Assembly (NCBI GenBank): GCA_963720475.1
Contig: OY970394.1
Span: forward strand, 1,922,001 to 1,986,000
DNA: 64,000 bases
Source of the DNA: G963720475 sp963720475
Lineage (GTDB): Bacteria > Actinomycetota > Thermoleophilia > Solirubrobacterales > Thermoleophilaceae
Reading direction: 5' to 3'
In this document: piece after piece, positions 24,715 through 34,064 of the stretch
How positions within the stretch are numbered: the stretch's first letter is position 1
Layout: each line of letters opens with the position of its first letter
Program-made: the position numbers and the translations under genes
Notes under the pieces: model-generated
Database searches by the model: none
Told to the model about the DNA's origin: nothing
Seen by the model: the letters and a program-made list of their open reading frames with translations, nothing else

Positions 24715-26040
24715 TCACGAGGGCGGGCAGAGCGACGAGTTGAGGAGGTTGGTCACGCCGAGAACCTGCTCGGCCGCCGGCTCGCCCTGGACGATTGCCC
24801 GCAGCGTCGAGCAGCTGAGGTGGACGGTGCCGCGGCGGTACGGGCCGGAGGCGTCCGCGGTCGAGAAGACCGAGGTCGTGTTCTGGCCGAGCCAGCCGAG
24901 CCAGAAGAGATAGCCCTCTTCGCGGTCCGGGTCGTTGCCGGCGAGGCGCTCGCGCCCACCCGGGTTGTAGGAGAGCATGTTGAAGAGGCGGTTGAGCTCG
25001 AAGAAGGACTCGCGCAGGTCGGGGCTCGCCTTCGCGAGGTCGCGCGCCGCCGGGCTCAGGTCGCGCACGACCGGGCGCGCGGCGCGCACGAACGGGCGCA
25101 CGTCGCGGCGCAGAATCGGCTCGGCCTCGCGCGCGAACGGGCGCACCTGCGCATTGGCCGGCGCGAGCCGCCTGATCGCGGGCCGCAGCGCCGTGAACGC
25201 GGGCCCGGCGATGCGGCCGAGCTGGTCCACCCGCGCAAGCGTGCGGCGCGCCTGCGAGAGCGTCGACGGCAGGCGTGAGACCGCGAGCGAGATCTGGCGG
25301 TCCTCCTGCGCGAGCTCGCCGAAGACCTCGTTGGAGGCTGAGACCAGCTGTGCGAGCTCCTTGTCCTTGGCGCCGAGCGTCGTGACCGTCTTCGAGTAGT
25401 TGTGAACCAGCCGGCGCAGGTTCCGCCGCCGCTCGGCGAGCGCGCCGTTGACCCGCGCCAGGTCGCGCTGGAGCGGGCTGAGTCGCTTGAAGACCTCGCG
25501 CAGGTCCCCCCCGCGCCCGGCGAGCCCCTTGCCGGCGCCGTTGATCAGCAGCTTGAGGTAGGCGCGCGTATCGCGGTCGAGAGCGCGCAGGATCTCGTCG
25601 GCGTCGATGTCGGGCGAGGTCGCTGAGGACGGGATCACCTCGCCCTCGTCCATGACCCGGCGCGCCTTCGTCCCCGGGTCGAGCGCGATGAACATGTCCT
25701 TCAGGCCGGTGCGGGGGCGCAGCAGCGCGGTCGCGTCGGCGTGCACGAGGTTCGAGTACTTGCGGTCGAGCGCCATCGTCACGATCGCCCGCCCTTCCTT
25801 CAGCTCTACCTTCGAGATGTCGCCGACCTTCATCCCCGCGACGCGGACGGTCTGGCCCTGTCCGGGGATCACGGCCTGGGCGTCCGAGAACTCGGCCTTC
25901 AGCTCGAACGGCTTCTCTTCGATGAAGGGGAAGCGCAACCGCTGGTTCGAGAGGATGTAGCCCCCGACGCCGATTCCGATCGCGGCGAGCACCACGATCG
26001 CCACGACGTCCTTCATGTGCTTGCGGATGGCGTCGGTCAC
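24715..26040 (-). CDS. MCE/MlaD-family protein, fifth of six
   Basis: 441 residues, the shortest of the array. The anchor VVAIVVLAAIGIGVGGYIL (about 12-30) is followed by an MCE domain with AVIPGQGQTVRVAGMKVGDI and DMFIALDPGTKA, and then a helical region rich in Arg/Ala. It ends SLCPPS with only two Cys outside the membrane. The GTG start overlaps the stop of the fourth gene (GTGA). No lipobox is present. In mycobacterial arrays the fifth protein (MceE) is a lipoprotein, and that feature is absent here. Confidence 0.9.
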   Translation of the reverse strand: MTDAIRKHMKDVVAIVVLAAIGIGVGGYILSNQRLRFPFIEEKPFELKAEFSDAQAVIPGQGQTVRVAGMKVGDISKVELKEGRAIVTMALDRKYSNLVHADATALLRPRTGLKDMFIALDPGTKARRVMDEGEVIPSSATSPDIDADEILRALDRDTRAYLKLLINGAGKGLAGRGGDLREVFKRLSPLQRDLARVNGALAERRRNLRRLVHNYSKTVTTLGAKDKELAQLVSASNEVFGELAQEDRQISLAVSRLPSTLSQARRTLARVDQLGRIAGPAFTALRPAIRRLAPANAQVRPFAREAEPILRRDVRPFVRAARPVVRDLSPAARDLAKASPDLRESFFELNRLFNMLSYNPGGRERLAGNDPDREEGYLFWLGWLGQNTTSVFSTADASGPYRRGTVHLSCSTLRAIVQGEPAAEQVLGVTNLLNSSLCPPS

Positions 26041-27707
26041 CGCTCCGCCCCCTCACGCTTGCGCAGCGGCGCGCCCGGTTCGGCGCGCTCGAGCCCGAGC
26101 CGCTTCAGCGCACGTAGCTCGCCACGCTCGTCGTATACGAGCGGGTCCACCGACGGCAGCCTGCGCAGCGTCCGCTGGAGATGGTCGGCGACCTCCTGCA
26201 GCGCCGTCATGCTGCGCTCCGTCCGCTCGCGCTCCTCCGCGCTTGCGCCGGCGGAAGAGAGCCGCACCGATTCGTCACCCTGACCGGCGGGCGCGTTGAG
26301 GTCAGGCGGCTGTTGGGTCTCGCACGGGGTCCCGGGCCGGAAGACGGGTTGCTTCGCCGGGCGCGCCGGGCGGACGGCGTCGATCCGGAAGGGCGCCTGG
26401 GCAAAGACCTGCTCCCCCGTGCTCCCGGTGTTGATGATCGTCTCCGGCCCGCCGCCGAGCTGGACGCGGAAGTAGGGCGAGTTCGCGTCGGCAAGGCGGC
26501 TCTCGCCCGAGAGGCCGACGAACGCGCGCGCCGTCTGCTCGTACCACGGCTCGCCGGAGTTCTTCGGGAAGTCGGGGTCGGGGATCGGTTCCTTGGCGAA
26601 CGGCAGCAGGACGTTGTTCTGGCACGAGCTGAGCGCGCGCGTCTGGGCAAACGTCAGCGTCGAGCGCTTGTTGAGGCGGGTAACGCGCGGGACGGCCGTG
26701 AGGAGCTCCTCGCTGAGGCCGAGGAGCTCGCGCGGCGAGACGAGCGCGCGCGCCTGACGTAGGAATGGCAGCTGCGCGTCGAGCGTTGCCGGGGTCGAGC
26801 GCGCGCCCGGGAGCGCGTCGCGCGCGAACCCGCGCAAAGGCGGCAGCGCCGAGTTGAGGGAGCGCAGTGCGGGCTGGCCCTCGCGCAGGACGTCGCGCAA
26901 CAGCGGAATCGCGGCGCGCAGGTTGTTCTCCTGCGACGCGAACGCCGCGAGTGTGCGGTTGAGGTTCGTAACGAGGCCCTTCAACGCTTCCTCGTCGCTC
27001 GAGAGGGCGCCGAAGACCCTCGCCTGCCCCTTCAGCAGGCGGTTCAGGTCGTGGCGGCGCTCGCCGAGCGTCGCGTCGCTAGTCAGCGCCGTGTCGCGGA
27101 AGCTGCGCTCCCAGTAGCGGATCGAGTCGTTGAAGCCCTCGGCCCCGCCCTCGTCGAGCGCCTTCGAGTACTCGTCGAGGAAGCTACGGAGGTCGTCGCG
27201 CGTGTCGGTCTGAAGTGCCTGGAGGACCTGGCTGAACTGCACCGGGAACGACGTCTGCTGCTGCGGCAAGGTGGCGCCGGAGTCCAGCTTCTTCCCGCCC
27301 GGCGTGCCGGGGTGGATGTCGACGAAGTAGTTGCCCTCGAGGAACAGCCGCGACCGGATCACGAGCCGTGCGTCGTCGCGGAGCGGCAGGCCGGAGTCCT
27401 TGATCTCCATCTTTACCTCGGCGAGGGGCTTGTTGCCGCCGAGCGTCTTGACGTCGGTCACCTTGCCGACGTTCACGCCGGCGATCCGCACCGGCGAGTT
27501 CGGCTTCAGCGCGTTCGCCGACTCGACGATCGCGCGCAGCTCGTAGGGGTCGGCGAACGGGTTCGCCTTCGTGAAAGCGAAGTAGCACGCGATCGCGACC
27601 AGGATCAATCCGATCACGCCGACCCGCACAGCCCCGGGCGTGATCTCCGAGAACTGGAGGCTGGGCGAGATCCGGCGCCCTTGCTTGTCGCGGGGGACGC
27701 GGCTCAT
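26037..27707 (-). CDS. MCE/MlaD-family protein, fourth of six
   Basis: 556 residues, the longest of the set. A short cytoplasmic start (MSRVPRDKQGRRISPSLQFS) precedes the anchor VRVGVIGLILVAIACYFAF (about 28-46). The MCE domain has ALKPNSPVRIAGVNVGKVTD and RLFLEGNYFVDIHPGTPGG, and a helical region reaches to about 370. The soluble C-terminus includes LSSCQNNVLLPFAKEP and a basic end. The ATG start overlaps the stop of the third gene by 4 bases. Role as for the other array members: part of a lipid-transfer ring or needle, inferred from family. Confidence 0.9.
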   Translation of the reverse strand: MSRVPRDKQGRRISPSLQFSEITPGAVRVGVIGLILVAIACYFAFTKANPFADPYELRAIVESANALKPNSPVRIAGVNVGKVTDVKTLGGNKPLAEVKMEIKDSGLPLRDDARLVIRSRLFLEGNYFVDIHPGTPGGKKLDSGATLPQQQTSFPVQFSQVLQALQTDTRDDLRSFLDEYSKALDEGGAEGFNDSIRYWERSFRDTALTSDATLGERRHDLNRLLKGQARVFGALSSDEEALKGLVTNLNRTLAAFASQENNLRAAIPLLRDVLREGQPALRSLNSALPPLRGFARDALPGARSTPATLDAQLPFLRQARALVSPRELLGLSEELLTAVPRVTRLNKRSTLTFAQTRALSSCQNNVLLPFAKEPIPDPDFPKNSGEPWYEQTARAFVGLSGESRLADANSPYFRVQLGGGPETIINTGSTGEQVFAQAPFRIDAVRPARPAKQPVFRPGTPCETQQPPDLNAPAGQGDESVRLSSAGASAEERERTERSMTALQEVADHLQRTLRRLPSVDPLVYDERGELRALKRLGLERAEPGAPLRKREGAER

Positions 27708-29227
27708 GGGACGTCCTTCAGGCTCTTGACGCCCTTGTAGGTCGTGCCGGAGAGGCCGGGCGTGTTGCCGTCCATGACGATGTGGTTGCCGCCGAGGTTG
27801 TTCGGGTCGTCGGTGAGCGGCCAGCGGCTGCCGCTGATCAGGCGGTTGAGGTAGCCACGCTGGCCGTTCTCGCAGTCGGCGTTGCCCTGCGCGTCGATCG
27901 CTGCGCCGTAGTACTGGCTGTGGAGCGTCTGCAACTGACCGGTCGCCCCGCGCGCCGTGAGCGGGTTCTGAGAGCGCGGGATATCGACGGGACGCTCGGC
28001 GTTCGTGTCGCCGAGCCGGTTGTCCTGGGTGCGATCGTCGAGCTTCAGCTGGACGCGCTGGATCGTGCCGCCTCTGATCGGCTCGGAGACGTGCTCGGCC
28101 AGCCCGCCCCAGTAGTAGTTCCAGAAGTTGCAGACGGTCTGGTACGGGGCGACGAATTCGACCAGCGGCCCCAAGGTGGCGATCGTCGTCGTGAGGTCCT
28201 TGAGCGCGAGCAGCGTGCTCGGCTTGGCGGTCAGGCTCCGCAGCGCCGCGAGCACCTCGCGCGTGCGGTCGTAGAGCTCGGGCGAGCGGCGCAGCACCGG
28301 TTGGCCCGTGCGCAGCGCGCCCGTGATCGTCGGCAGCGACCGTCGCAACTCCTGCGCGACCGGCTCGAGCCGCTCGAAGAGGATCTCAGCGTCGGCGAGG
28401 AACGGCCGCTGGACCGGGAAGCTCTTGATGCCGGCGTCGAAGGTCGGGGCGGCGCGCTCGATCGTTCCCTGGAGGGCCTGCGGGTCTCGCCCGAGCGCCT
28501 CGAACGTGTCGGCCATGTTCGTGAACAGGCGCGCGTAGGTCGCCGCGACGGGCGCGATCTGGCCGACGAAGCGGCGCGACTGGGTCACGAAGCGCCCGAG
28601 CGCGGTGTCGCGATCCGAAAGGACGCGGAAGACCGGCTCGGCGTGACGCAGGAAGGGGACGAGATCCCTGATCGCGCGGTTGATCGACTCGCCGCGGCCG
28701 GCGAACGCGGTGCCGTAGCCCTGGAGCGCCTCGCGCTGGTCGTTGCGGAAATCCTCGTCCCAGATCGAGAAGAACTGGTCGAGCTCGACGATGTCGCTGG
28801 CCTGCTCGAGCGCAAGCGTTCCGCCGGGCTTGATCTCGTCCTCGCTGTCGCCGGGCGTCAGCTCGACGTACTTGAGCCCGAGCGCCGAGCGCGGGCGCAC
28901 GATCGCGCGGGTATCCGCGGGGAGCGGCTCGATCGCCTTGTCGAGCTTGAGCGAGACGACCGCGATCGCCTTGCCCGTCTTCGGGTCGACAGTCGAGTTG
29001 ATCTCCTCGACGAGTCCGACGCGGAAGCCGCCGACGCGAACGTCGTTGCCCTCGACGAGGTTGGCTCCGCCGGGCAGCTGCGCCTTGATCTCGTAGGTCG
29101 GGATGAACGGCAGGCCCTGGTTCGCGTTGTAGGCGAGGAAGACCGCCACGATCGCGATCAACAGCGTTACCGCGCCAACCAACACCGGGCTTGCGACGAT
29201 CGAGGCTGCTGCGCGGCGGCGAGTCAT
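27704..29227 (-). CDS. MCE/MlaD-family protein, third of six
   Basis: 507 residues. The anchor ASPVLVGAVTLLIAIVAVFL (about 12-31) precedes the MCE domain with NLVEGNDVRVGGFRVGLVEE and SALGLKYVELTPGDSED. A helical region follows, then VAPYQTVCNFWNYYWGGLAE (about 362-381), an aromatic Cys segment that recurs in actinobacterial MCE proteins of this type. The end is Asn/Gly-rich (NNLGGNHIVMDGNTPG). It is coupled to the second gene by a 4-base ATGA overlap. Confidence 0.9.
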   Translation of the reverse strand: MTRRRAAASIVASPVLVGAVTLLIAIVAVFLAYNANQGLPFIPTYEIKAQLPGGANLVEGNDVRVGGFRVGLVEEINSTVDPKTGKAIAVVSLKLDKAIEPLPADTRAIVRPRSALGLKYVELTPGDSEDEIKPGGTLALEQASDIVELDQFFSIWDEDFRNDQREALQGYGTAFAGRGESINRAIRDLVPFLRHAEPVFRVLSDRDTALGRFVTQSRRFVGQIAPVAATYARLFTNMADTFEALGRDPQALQGTIERAAPTFDAGIKSFPVQRPFLADAEILFERLEPVAQELRRSLPTITGALRTGQPVLRRSPELYDRTREVLAALRSLTAKPSTLLALKDLTTTIATLGPLVEFVAPYQTVCNFWNYYWGGLAEHVSEPIRGGTIQRVQLKLDDRTQDNRLGDTNAERPVDIPRSQNPLTARGATGQLQTLHSQYYGAAIDAQGNADCENGQRGYLNRLISGSRWPLTDDPNNLGGNHIVMDGNTPGLSGTTYKGVKSLKDVP

Positions 29228-30846
29228 CGGCGCAGGAGGAAGTCGAGCAGCCGCTCGGCATCCTCCGGGTTGGAGTCGGGTGGGGACAACAGGTCCTTCG
29301 GGAGCTGCTTGGTGACGCCGTCGAGCAACTCCTCGACCGCGGGCGGCAGCGCTGATGGTGGCTTCGAGGGCGCAGGGCCCTCCTGCGCGGCCGGCGGCGA
29401 CCCTCCGCCGGGCGCGGGCGCGCGCTGCGGGGTCGCGGGCGCCTCGCCCTCGGGCTCGCCGTCAGCGCCTCGCTTGCGCACCGTCGTCGCCTGTTGGGAG
29501 CAGTAGTCGACGCCGTCCACCACCCAGGTCTTCTGCAGGATGCATGGCTGCGTGTTGCCGAGCCACGACTTGCAGGCCTCGATCTGGGCCGGCGTCGGGT
29601 TCGCGGCGTAGTTGGAGCAGGTGGGGCTCGCCGAGACCAGCAGCCGCAGCACGTGGCCGACCTGGTCGAAGCCGTTGATGGCGAGCGTCTGGTTGTAGAC
29701 GTAGTTGAGCAGGGACTCCATGCCCGTGTAGCCCTGGCCGGACTTGTAGGCGGTCTTGTCCGGTGCTGGCGGGGCGACCGGGCGCGCCGCCGGGTCGTCC
29801 TCGATCGAGCGGCCGCGGTCGTCGAGCGTCTGGAGCAACTGGCGCAACGGCTTGGCGAGCCGTGGGGCGCCCTTGGCGAGGGTGCGCAGCTGGCGGATCT
29901 CGCCGCGCGCGCCGGTCAGTGCCGCCCGGCCCTCGCGCGCTGCCGGGCCGAGCCCGCGGACCGCGCGCCTCGACGCCTCGCTGAAGGGTCCGAGCTCCTC
30001 GAGGAACGTCTTCAGGCTCGGAGCCGCCACACGGGCCGCCTCGAGGAACGGGATCTGGCGCGCAGCGGTGCGGTCGAGCTGGGCGAGCGTCGGCTCGAGC
30101 TCGCCGAGAAAGACCGGCAGGCGGTTGTACTGGCGCCCCAGCTCCGCCGCGCGCGAAGCCTGGATGCTGGCCGTCTCGGAAGCCTCCTGCGCCCAGCGGG
30201 CGACATCGAAGCGGTTCGGCGAGACGGCCTCGCTGACGCGGTCGGCGTCCGTGATGAAGGCGGCCAGCTCGCGGTTCTGGTCGGCGAGGATCTTCAGCGT
30301 CTCCTGCACCTCGCGCAGCGCCGGATGCGCGCGGCGGATGACCTCGTTGAGGTCCTGCGGTCGCCCGGCGAGACCGACGCCGAGCTCGGTCAGGATCAGG
30401 CGGAAGCGCTCGCGGTAGGGCCGGCGCATGACGTTGTTGATCAGGTCCGGCGGGATCGTCGAGGCGGTACGTGAGACGGGGATCGTGGCGTGGTCCTCGA
30501 GGTGCTTCGACGCCTGGCCGGGCTGACAGTCGACGAAGTACTCCCCGATCAGCGACTGCTGGCGGACCGTGCAGGAGGCGTCGGAGCGGAAGGAGGCGAA
30601 GCCGGGCTTGGTGATCTCGATTTCGACGGCGACCTTGTGCGGCTCGCTGTCGGTGAGCTCGAACCCCTTCAGGACGCCCGCCTTGACGCCACCGACCTTG
30701 ACGTCGCCGCCCTCGACGAGGCCGAAGACGTTGTCGAAGACGACCTTGTAGCGGGTACCGCTCGCGGTGTCGTTCGACGCTCCTGTCAGCACGAGGGCGC
30801 CCACGACGATGACGCCGACGGCAAGCGCTGTCACGAGACGACGCAT
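29224..30846 (-). CDS. MCE/MlaD-family protein, second of six
   Basis: 540 residues from ATG 30846 (MRRLVTALAVGVIVVGALVL), which is also the anchor. A longer frame to 31065 lies inside the first gene and has no family features. The MCE domain includes LVEGGDVKVGGVKAGVLKGF and SLIGEYFVDCQPGQASK. After the helical region come five Cys (PTCSNYAANPTPAQIEACKS, QPCILQKTW, VDYCSQQ) and a Pro/Gly-rich disordered stretch. The start codon shares one base with the stop of the first gene (TGATG). Confidence 0.9.
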   Translation of the reverse strand: MRRLVTALAVGVIVVGALVLTGASNDTASGTRYKVVFDNVFGLVEGGDVKVGGVKAGVLKGFELTDSEPHKVAVEIEITKPGFASFRSDASCTVRQQSLIGEYFVDCQPGQASKHLEDHATIPVSRTASTIPPDLINNVMRRPYRERFRLILTELGVGLAGRPQDLNEVIRRAHPALREVQETLKILADQNRELAAFITDADRVSEAVSPNRFDVARWAQEASETASIQASRAAELGRQYNRLPVFLGELEPTLAQLDRTAARQIPFLEAARVAAPSLKTFLEELGPFSEASRRAVRGLGPAAREGRAALTGARGEIRQLRTLAKGAPRLAKPLRQLLQTLDDRGRSIEDDPAARPVAPPAPDKTAYKSGQGYTGMESLLNYVYNQTLAINGFDQVGHVLRLLVSASPTCSNYAANPTPAQIEACKSWLGNTQPCILQKTWVVDGVDYCSQQATTVRKRGADGEPEGEAPATPQRAPAPGGGSPPAAQEGPAPSKPPSALPPAVEELLDGVTKQLPKDLLSPPDSNPEDAERLLDFLLRR

Positions 30847-32351
30847 CAGCGCGCCCCCGTCGCGCGCGCCGACTCTTCGCAGTCGAGCTCGCGACGCTCC
30901 TCGGGGCTCAAGACGTTCGATCCGTCCGGTAGCACGTCTTCGGACGCGCCTGGGCAACGCTTGTACTGCTCCGTCTTCGCGAGCCGCTTGAAGACCTCGC
31001 CACGCTGGGCGAGCAGCGGCCCGACGAGCGTGCACAGGGGCCCCACCTGGAGCGCGCCGGGGCACGCGCTCGTGAGCGAGCTCGACGGGCTGAAGACGTT
31101 GAAGTACTGCTGCGAGCGCGAGAAGCTTCCGAGCGCGTCGTAAGCGCCGGTGTGCGAGAAGTCGTCCATCCAGCCGACGAAGTCGACCGTGTACGGGCGA
31201 CCGTGCGCGACGATCGGCGCGCTTTCGGTCAGCGCCCGCGCCGCCTCGGGGAACGAGCCGCGGCGCGTGCCGACATCCTGGGCCCCGCCGCCGGCATCGA
31301 CTCGGCGCGGCTTCGTGTCGACCGCGATGTCCGCCAGCGCCGGATAGGTGCGGTTGAGCTCGATCAGGTCGTTGTCAGCGCCCGCGCGACGCGTCAGCCG
31401 CGCGAGGTTCGCGACCGTCGGGCGGGCGTCGTTCGCGAACGGCTGCAGCTCGTCGAGCACCGGCCCGAGACGCTTGGCCGCGGGCTTCGACGCCTCGACG
31501 AGCGGGTCGAGGTCGTTCAGTGCCGCGCGCAGGTTGACATAGGTCGTGTTGGCCGTCCGCATGAACGGGGGCAGCTCGGAGATCAACTCGCTCAATGCCA
31601 CCCGCTCCGTTCCGAGGGCACGGGTCGTCGAGTTCGCGTTGGCGATCAGGGCAGCGAGATCGTCGCGGCGCTCCGCGAGCGAGGTGACGAGGCGCGAGCT
31701 CTCGACGAGGAAGCGCTCGAGGGCGGGCCGGTCGAAGGTGAGCTCGCGGAAGAGGCGGCTCGACGACGACAGCGAGGGGCTCAGGTAGGTGAGACCGCGG
31801 TTGGCCTGCTCGCCGCGGCCTGCGTACTGGCGGTTGGACCCCTTGAAGAAGCCGCGCAGCGAGCGCCGCGTGCGCCGGTCGAAGATGTTGAAGAATTGGT
31901 CGAGCTCGACCGCCGCGGTCGTGTGGTCCGTTCCGATCGTGCCGCCGGCGGGCACCTCTCCCCCGCGCGCGCGAGCGTCCGGCAGCATCAGCTCGATGTA
32001 GCGGCCGGCGGTGGACGACTGACCCGTCTGCCTCACCAGCGCTCGCGTTCCGCGGTGCAGCGGGGCGTACTCGTCGTCCATCTCGACTTCGACCTCGGCC
32101 TCGCCGTCGTCGGTGATGGCGAAGTCCGTGACCTTGCCGGCGGGCGCGCCGGCGACCTGGACGAGGTTGCCCTTGACCAGCTGCCCGGCGTTCAGGAAGC
32201 GGAACTTGACCTTGTAGCCGTCGTCGCCGCCGAACAGCAGGACCCCGACGACGATCGCGGCAATCGCTACGGCCGCGGCCGCCGCGATACGCGCGGGTGT
32301 CAGCCGTCCCGCGGAGCCCTTGCGACCGCCCGTAACCGACGCCCCTGTCAC
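30846..32351 (-). CDS. MCE/MlaD-family protein, first of six
   Basis: 501 residues from GTG 32351. The anchor IAAAAAVAIAAIVVGVLLF (about 22-40) is followed by FRFLNAGQLVKGNLVQVAGA, which with PAGKVTDFAI begins the MCE domain, and by AGRYIELMLPDARARGG. Then come a long helical region and a Cys-bearing C-terminus (LTSACPGALQVGPLCTLVG). It is the first MCE gene in the direction of transcription. The 57 bases upstream separate it from the AGPS-like gene and hold only a weak TGGGC/GCCCA hairpin (32382-32396), so read-through is likely. No YrbE-type permease precedes it. Confidence 0.9.
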   Translation of the reverse strand: MTGASVTGGRKGSAGRLTPARIAAAAAVAIAAIVVGVLLFGGDDGYKVKFRFLNAGQLVKGNLVQVAGAPAGKVTDFAITDDGEAEVEVEMDDEYAPLHRGTRALVRQTGQSSTAGRYIELMLPDARARGGEVPAGGTIGTDHTTAAVELDQFFNIFDRRTRRSLRGFFKGSNRQYAGRGEQANRGLTYLSPSLSSSSRLFRELTFDRPALERFLVESSRLVTSLAERRDDLAALIANANSTTRALGTERVALSELISELPPFMRTANTTYVNLRAALNDLDPLVEASKPAAKRLGPVLDELQPFANDARPTVANLARLTRRAGADNDLIELNRTYPALADIAVDTKPRRVDAGGGAQDVGTRRGSFPEAARALTESAPIVAHGRPYTVDFVGWMDDFSHTGAYDALGSFSRSQQYFNVFSPSSSLTSACPGALQVGPLCTLVGPLLAQRGEVFKRLAKTEQYKRCPGASEDVLPDGSNVLSPEERRELDCEESARATGAR

Positions 32352-32408
32352 CGCATGGCGCAGGCTATTACCCCACCCGGCTGGGCGCTAGGCCCAACCC
32401 GTTACACG

Positions 32409-34064
32409 TTAGGAGGGCAGCAGCTTGCCGGGGTTCATGACGCCGTCGGGGTCGAGCTCCCGCTTCAGCGCGCGCAGCGCAGCGAGTCCGCGCTCGCCGA
32501 TCTCGTCCGTCATCCAGCGCGCATGGTCGTGGCCGACCGCGTGATGGTGGGTGATCGTCCCGCCGGCAGCGATGATCGCGTCGGATGCGGCCGTCTTGGC
32601 CGCCGCCCATTGGTCGAGCTCGGCGCCGGTGTCCGCGCGCGCGAGAAAGGTGAAGTAGAGCGACGCGCCGCTGCGGTACAGGTGGGAGACGTGGCACATC
32701 ACGAGCGGAGGCGTCCCGCGGGCACTCAGCGCCTCCCGCAGCGCGTCTCCGACCCCCCGGTAGAGCTTGTCGAGCCCGGTCCAGGTCGTCGCGGTCTCGA
32801 GCGTCTCGACGAAGACCCCGCGGTCGAGCAGTTCGTCGCGGAAGTACGGCCCGCCGTAGCGCCCGCGGCTCCACGCCTTGCCTGCGCCGGTGCCGAGCGG
32901 GACGCCGCCCGCATCGCGCAGCGGGCCCGACGCGCGCGCTCGGCGCTCGGCGACCGTGGCCGGCTCGCCCTCGAAGCCGCAGATGACGAGACAGCCGTCG
33001 GCCCGCCGGCGGGCTCGAAGGTAGGCGCGGCCGATGCGGTCCTTGAGCGAGCCCTTGTATGCGACGGCCAGGTTGAGCCGGGTCTCCTCCTCGTCGGAGA
33101 GGCGGGTGACGTCGGGGGCGCGGCCAGACTGCTCGAGCGCTCGGAACGCCTCGACCCCGTCGCTGAACGACGGAAGCATCCACGTCTCGTACACCTTCGC
33201 CTCCGGGACGGGGGCAACCGCGAGCGTGGCCTCGGTGATCACGCCGAGCGTGCCTTCCGAGCCGACGACGAGCTCGCGCAGGGCGGGGCCGGCGGCCGAG
33301 CCCGGATGCGGGGTGACGACCAGCTCCCCAGTCGGCGTCGCGCACCGCAGACCGAGGACGAGCTTGTCGATCCGCCCGTAGCCCGTCGACGCCTGTCCGG
33401 CCGAACGAGTCGCGACGAACCCGCCGACGGTCGCATACTCGAACGATTGCGGGAAGTGGCCTAGCGTGACCCCGTGTTCAGCCAGCTGCGTTTCCGCGTG
33501 CGGGCCACGGGCGCCGGGCTCGATCGTGGCAGTGAGCGAGCGCCGGTCGACGTCGAGCACCCGGCTCATCCGCGCCAGGTCGACGCAGACCGTCGCGGCG
33601 CGGGCCCCGGCGAGCGGCTCCACCCCACCGACGACGCTCGTCCCACCGCCGAACGGCACGACTGCGCCACCGTGGGCCGCGCACGCCTCGATCACGGCGG
33701 CGACCTCGTCGCGGCTGCCGGGATAGGCGACGACGTCCGGCCCGGTAAGACCCTTGCCCGTCCGCAGGCGGTGGAGGTCGGGGAAGCTGCGGCCCGCCGC
33801 GTGGCTGACGCGCGTCGCATGGTCGTCGCTGACGAGCCCGGCGCCGACGGCTTCCTCCAACGCCGCGGTGAGCTCCGGCGAAGCGGCAGGGGCAGGCAGC
33901 TCGACCTGCTCGAGCGCGACCGGCGGCGTTCGCTCGTCGCCGATCCCGAGCTCGGAACGAAGCAGTTCGTCGGCAGCAGGGCCGAGCGGAGCGCCATGGC
34001 CCTCCTCGCCCCAGGCCCACCAGCGCATCGCAGGCGGTGGCGGGCTCGCGACCGTGCCGTTCAT
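32409..34064 (-). CDS. FAD-linked oxidase, alkylglycerone-phosphate-synthase-like
   Basis: 551 residues of the VAO/PCMH flavoprotein family. The N-terminal RWWAWGEEGHGAPLGP is the WWgWG signature of alkyldihydroxyacetonephosphate synthase (AGPS). The FAD domain has VVPFGGGTSVVGGVEPL and GHFPQSFEYATVGGFVATRS with AGQASTGYGRID, all AGPS-like. The C-terminus has GTITHHHAVGHDHARWM, the His-rich active-site stretch of AGPS, and DPDGVMNPGKLLPS. AGPS makes ether lipids from acyl-DHAP and a fatty alcohol; bacterial relatives are often uncharacterised. It is coupled by 4 bases to the SRPBCC gene. A lipid role would fit the MCE genes that follow. Confidence 0.83.
   Translation of the reverse strand: MNGTVASPPPPAMRWWAWGEEGHGAPLGPAADELLRSELGIGDERTPPVALEQVELPAPAASPELTAALEEAVGAGLVSDDHATRVSHAAGRSFPDLHRLRTGKGLTGPDVVAYPGSRDEVAAVIEACAAHGGAVVPFGGGTSVVGGVEPLAGARAATVCVDLARMSRVLDVDRRSLTATIEPGARGPHAETQLAEHGVTLGHFPQSFEYATVGGFVATRSAGQASTGYGRIDKLVLGLRCATPTGELVVTPHPGSAAGPALRELVVGSEGTLGVITEATLAVAPVPEAKVYETWMLPSFSDGVEAFRALEQSGRAPDVTRLSDEEETRLNLAVAYKGSLKDRIGRAYLRARRRADGCLVICGFEGEPATVAERRARASGPLRDAGGVPLGTGAGKAWSRGRYGGPYFRDELLDRGVFVETLETATTWTGLDKLYRGVGDALREALSARGTPPLVMCHVSHLYRSGASLYFTFLARADTGAELDQWAAAKTAASDAIIAAGGTITHHHAVGHDHARWMTDEIGERGLAALRALKRELDPDGVMNPGKLLPS

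Noticed and set aside
31152..33464. A 770-codon open frame antisense to the first MCE gene and the AGPS-like gene
   Set aside because: It mirrors real genes on the other strand, has no family features and is expected from GC-rich codon bias. Other long antisense frames (27782-29506, 5333-7960, 44007-45758) were dropped for the same reason.
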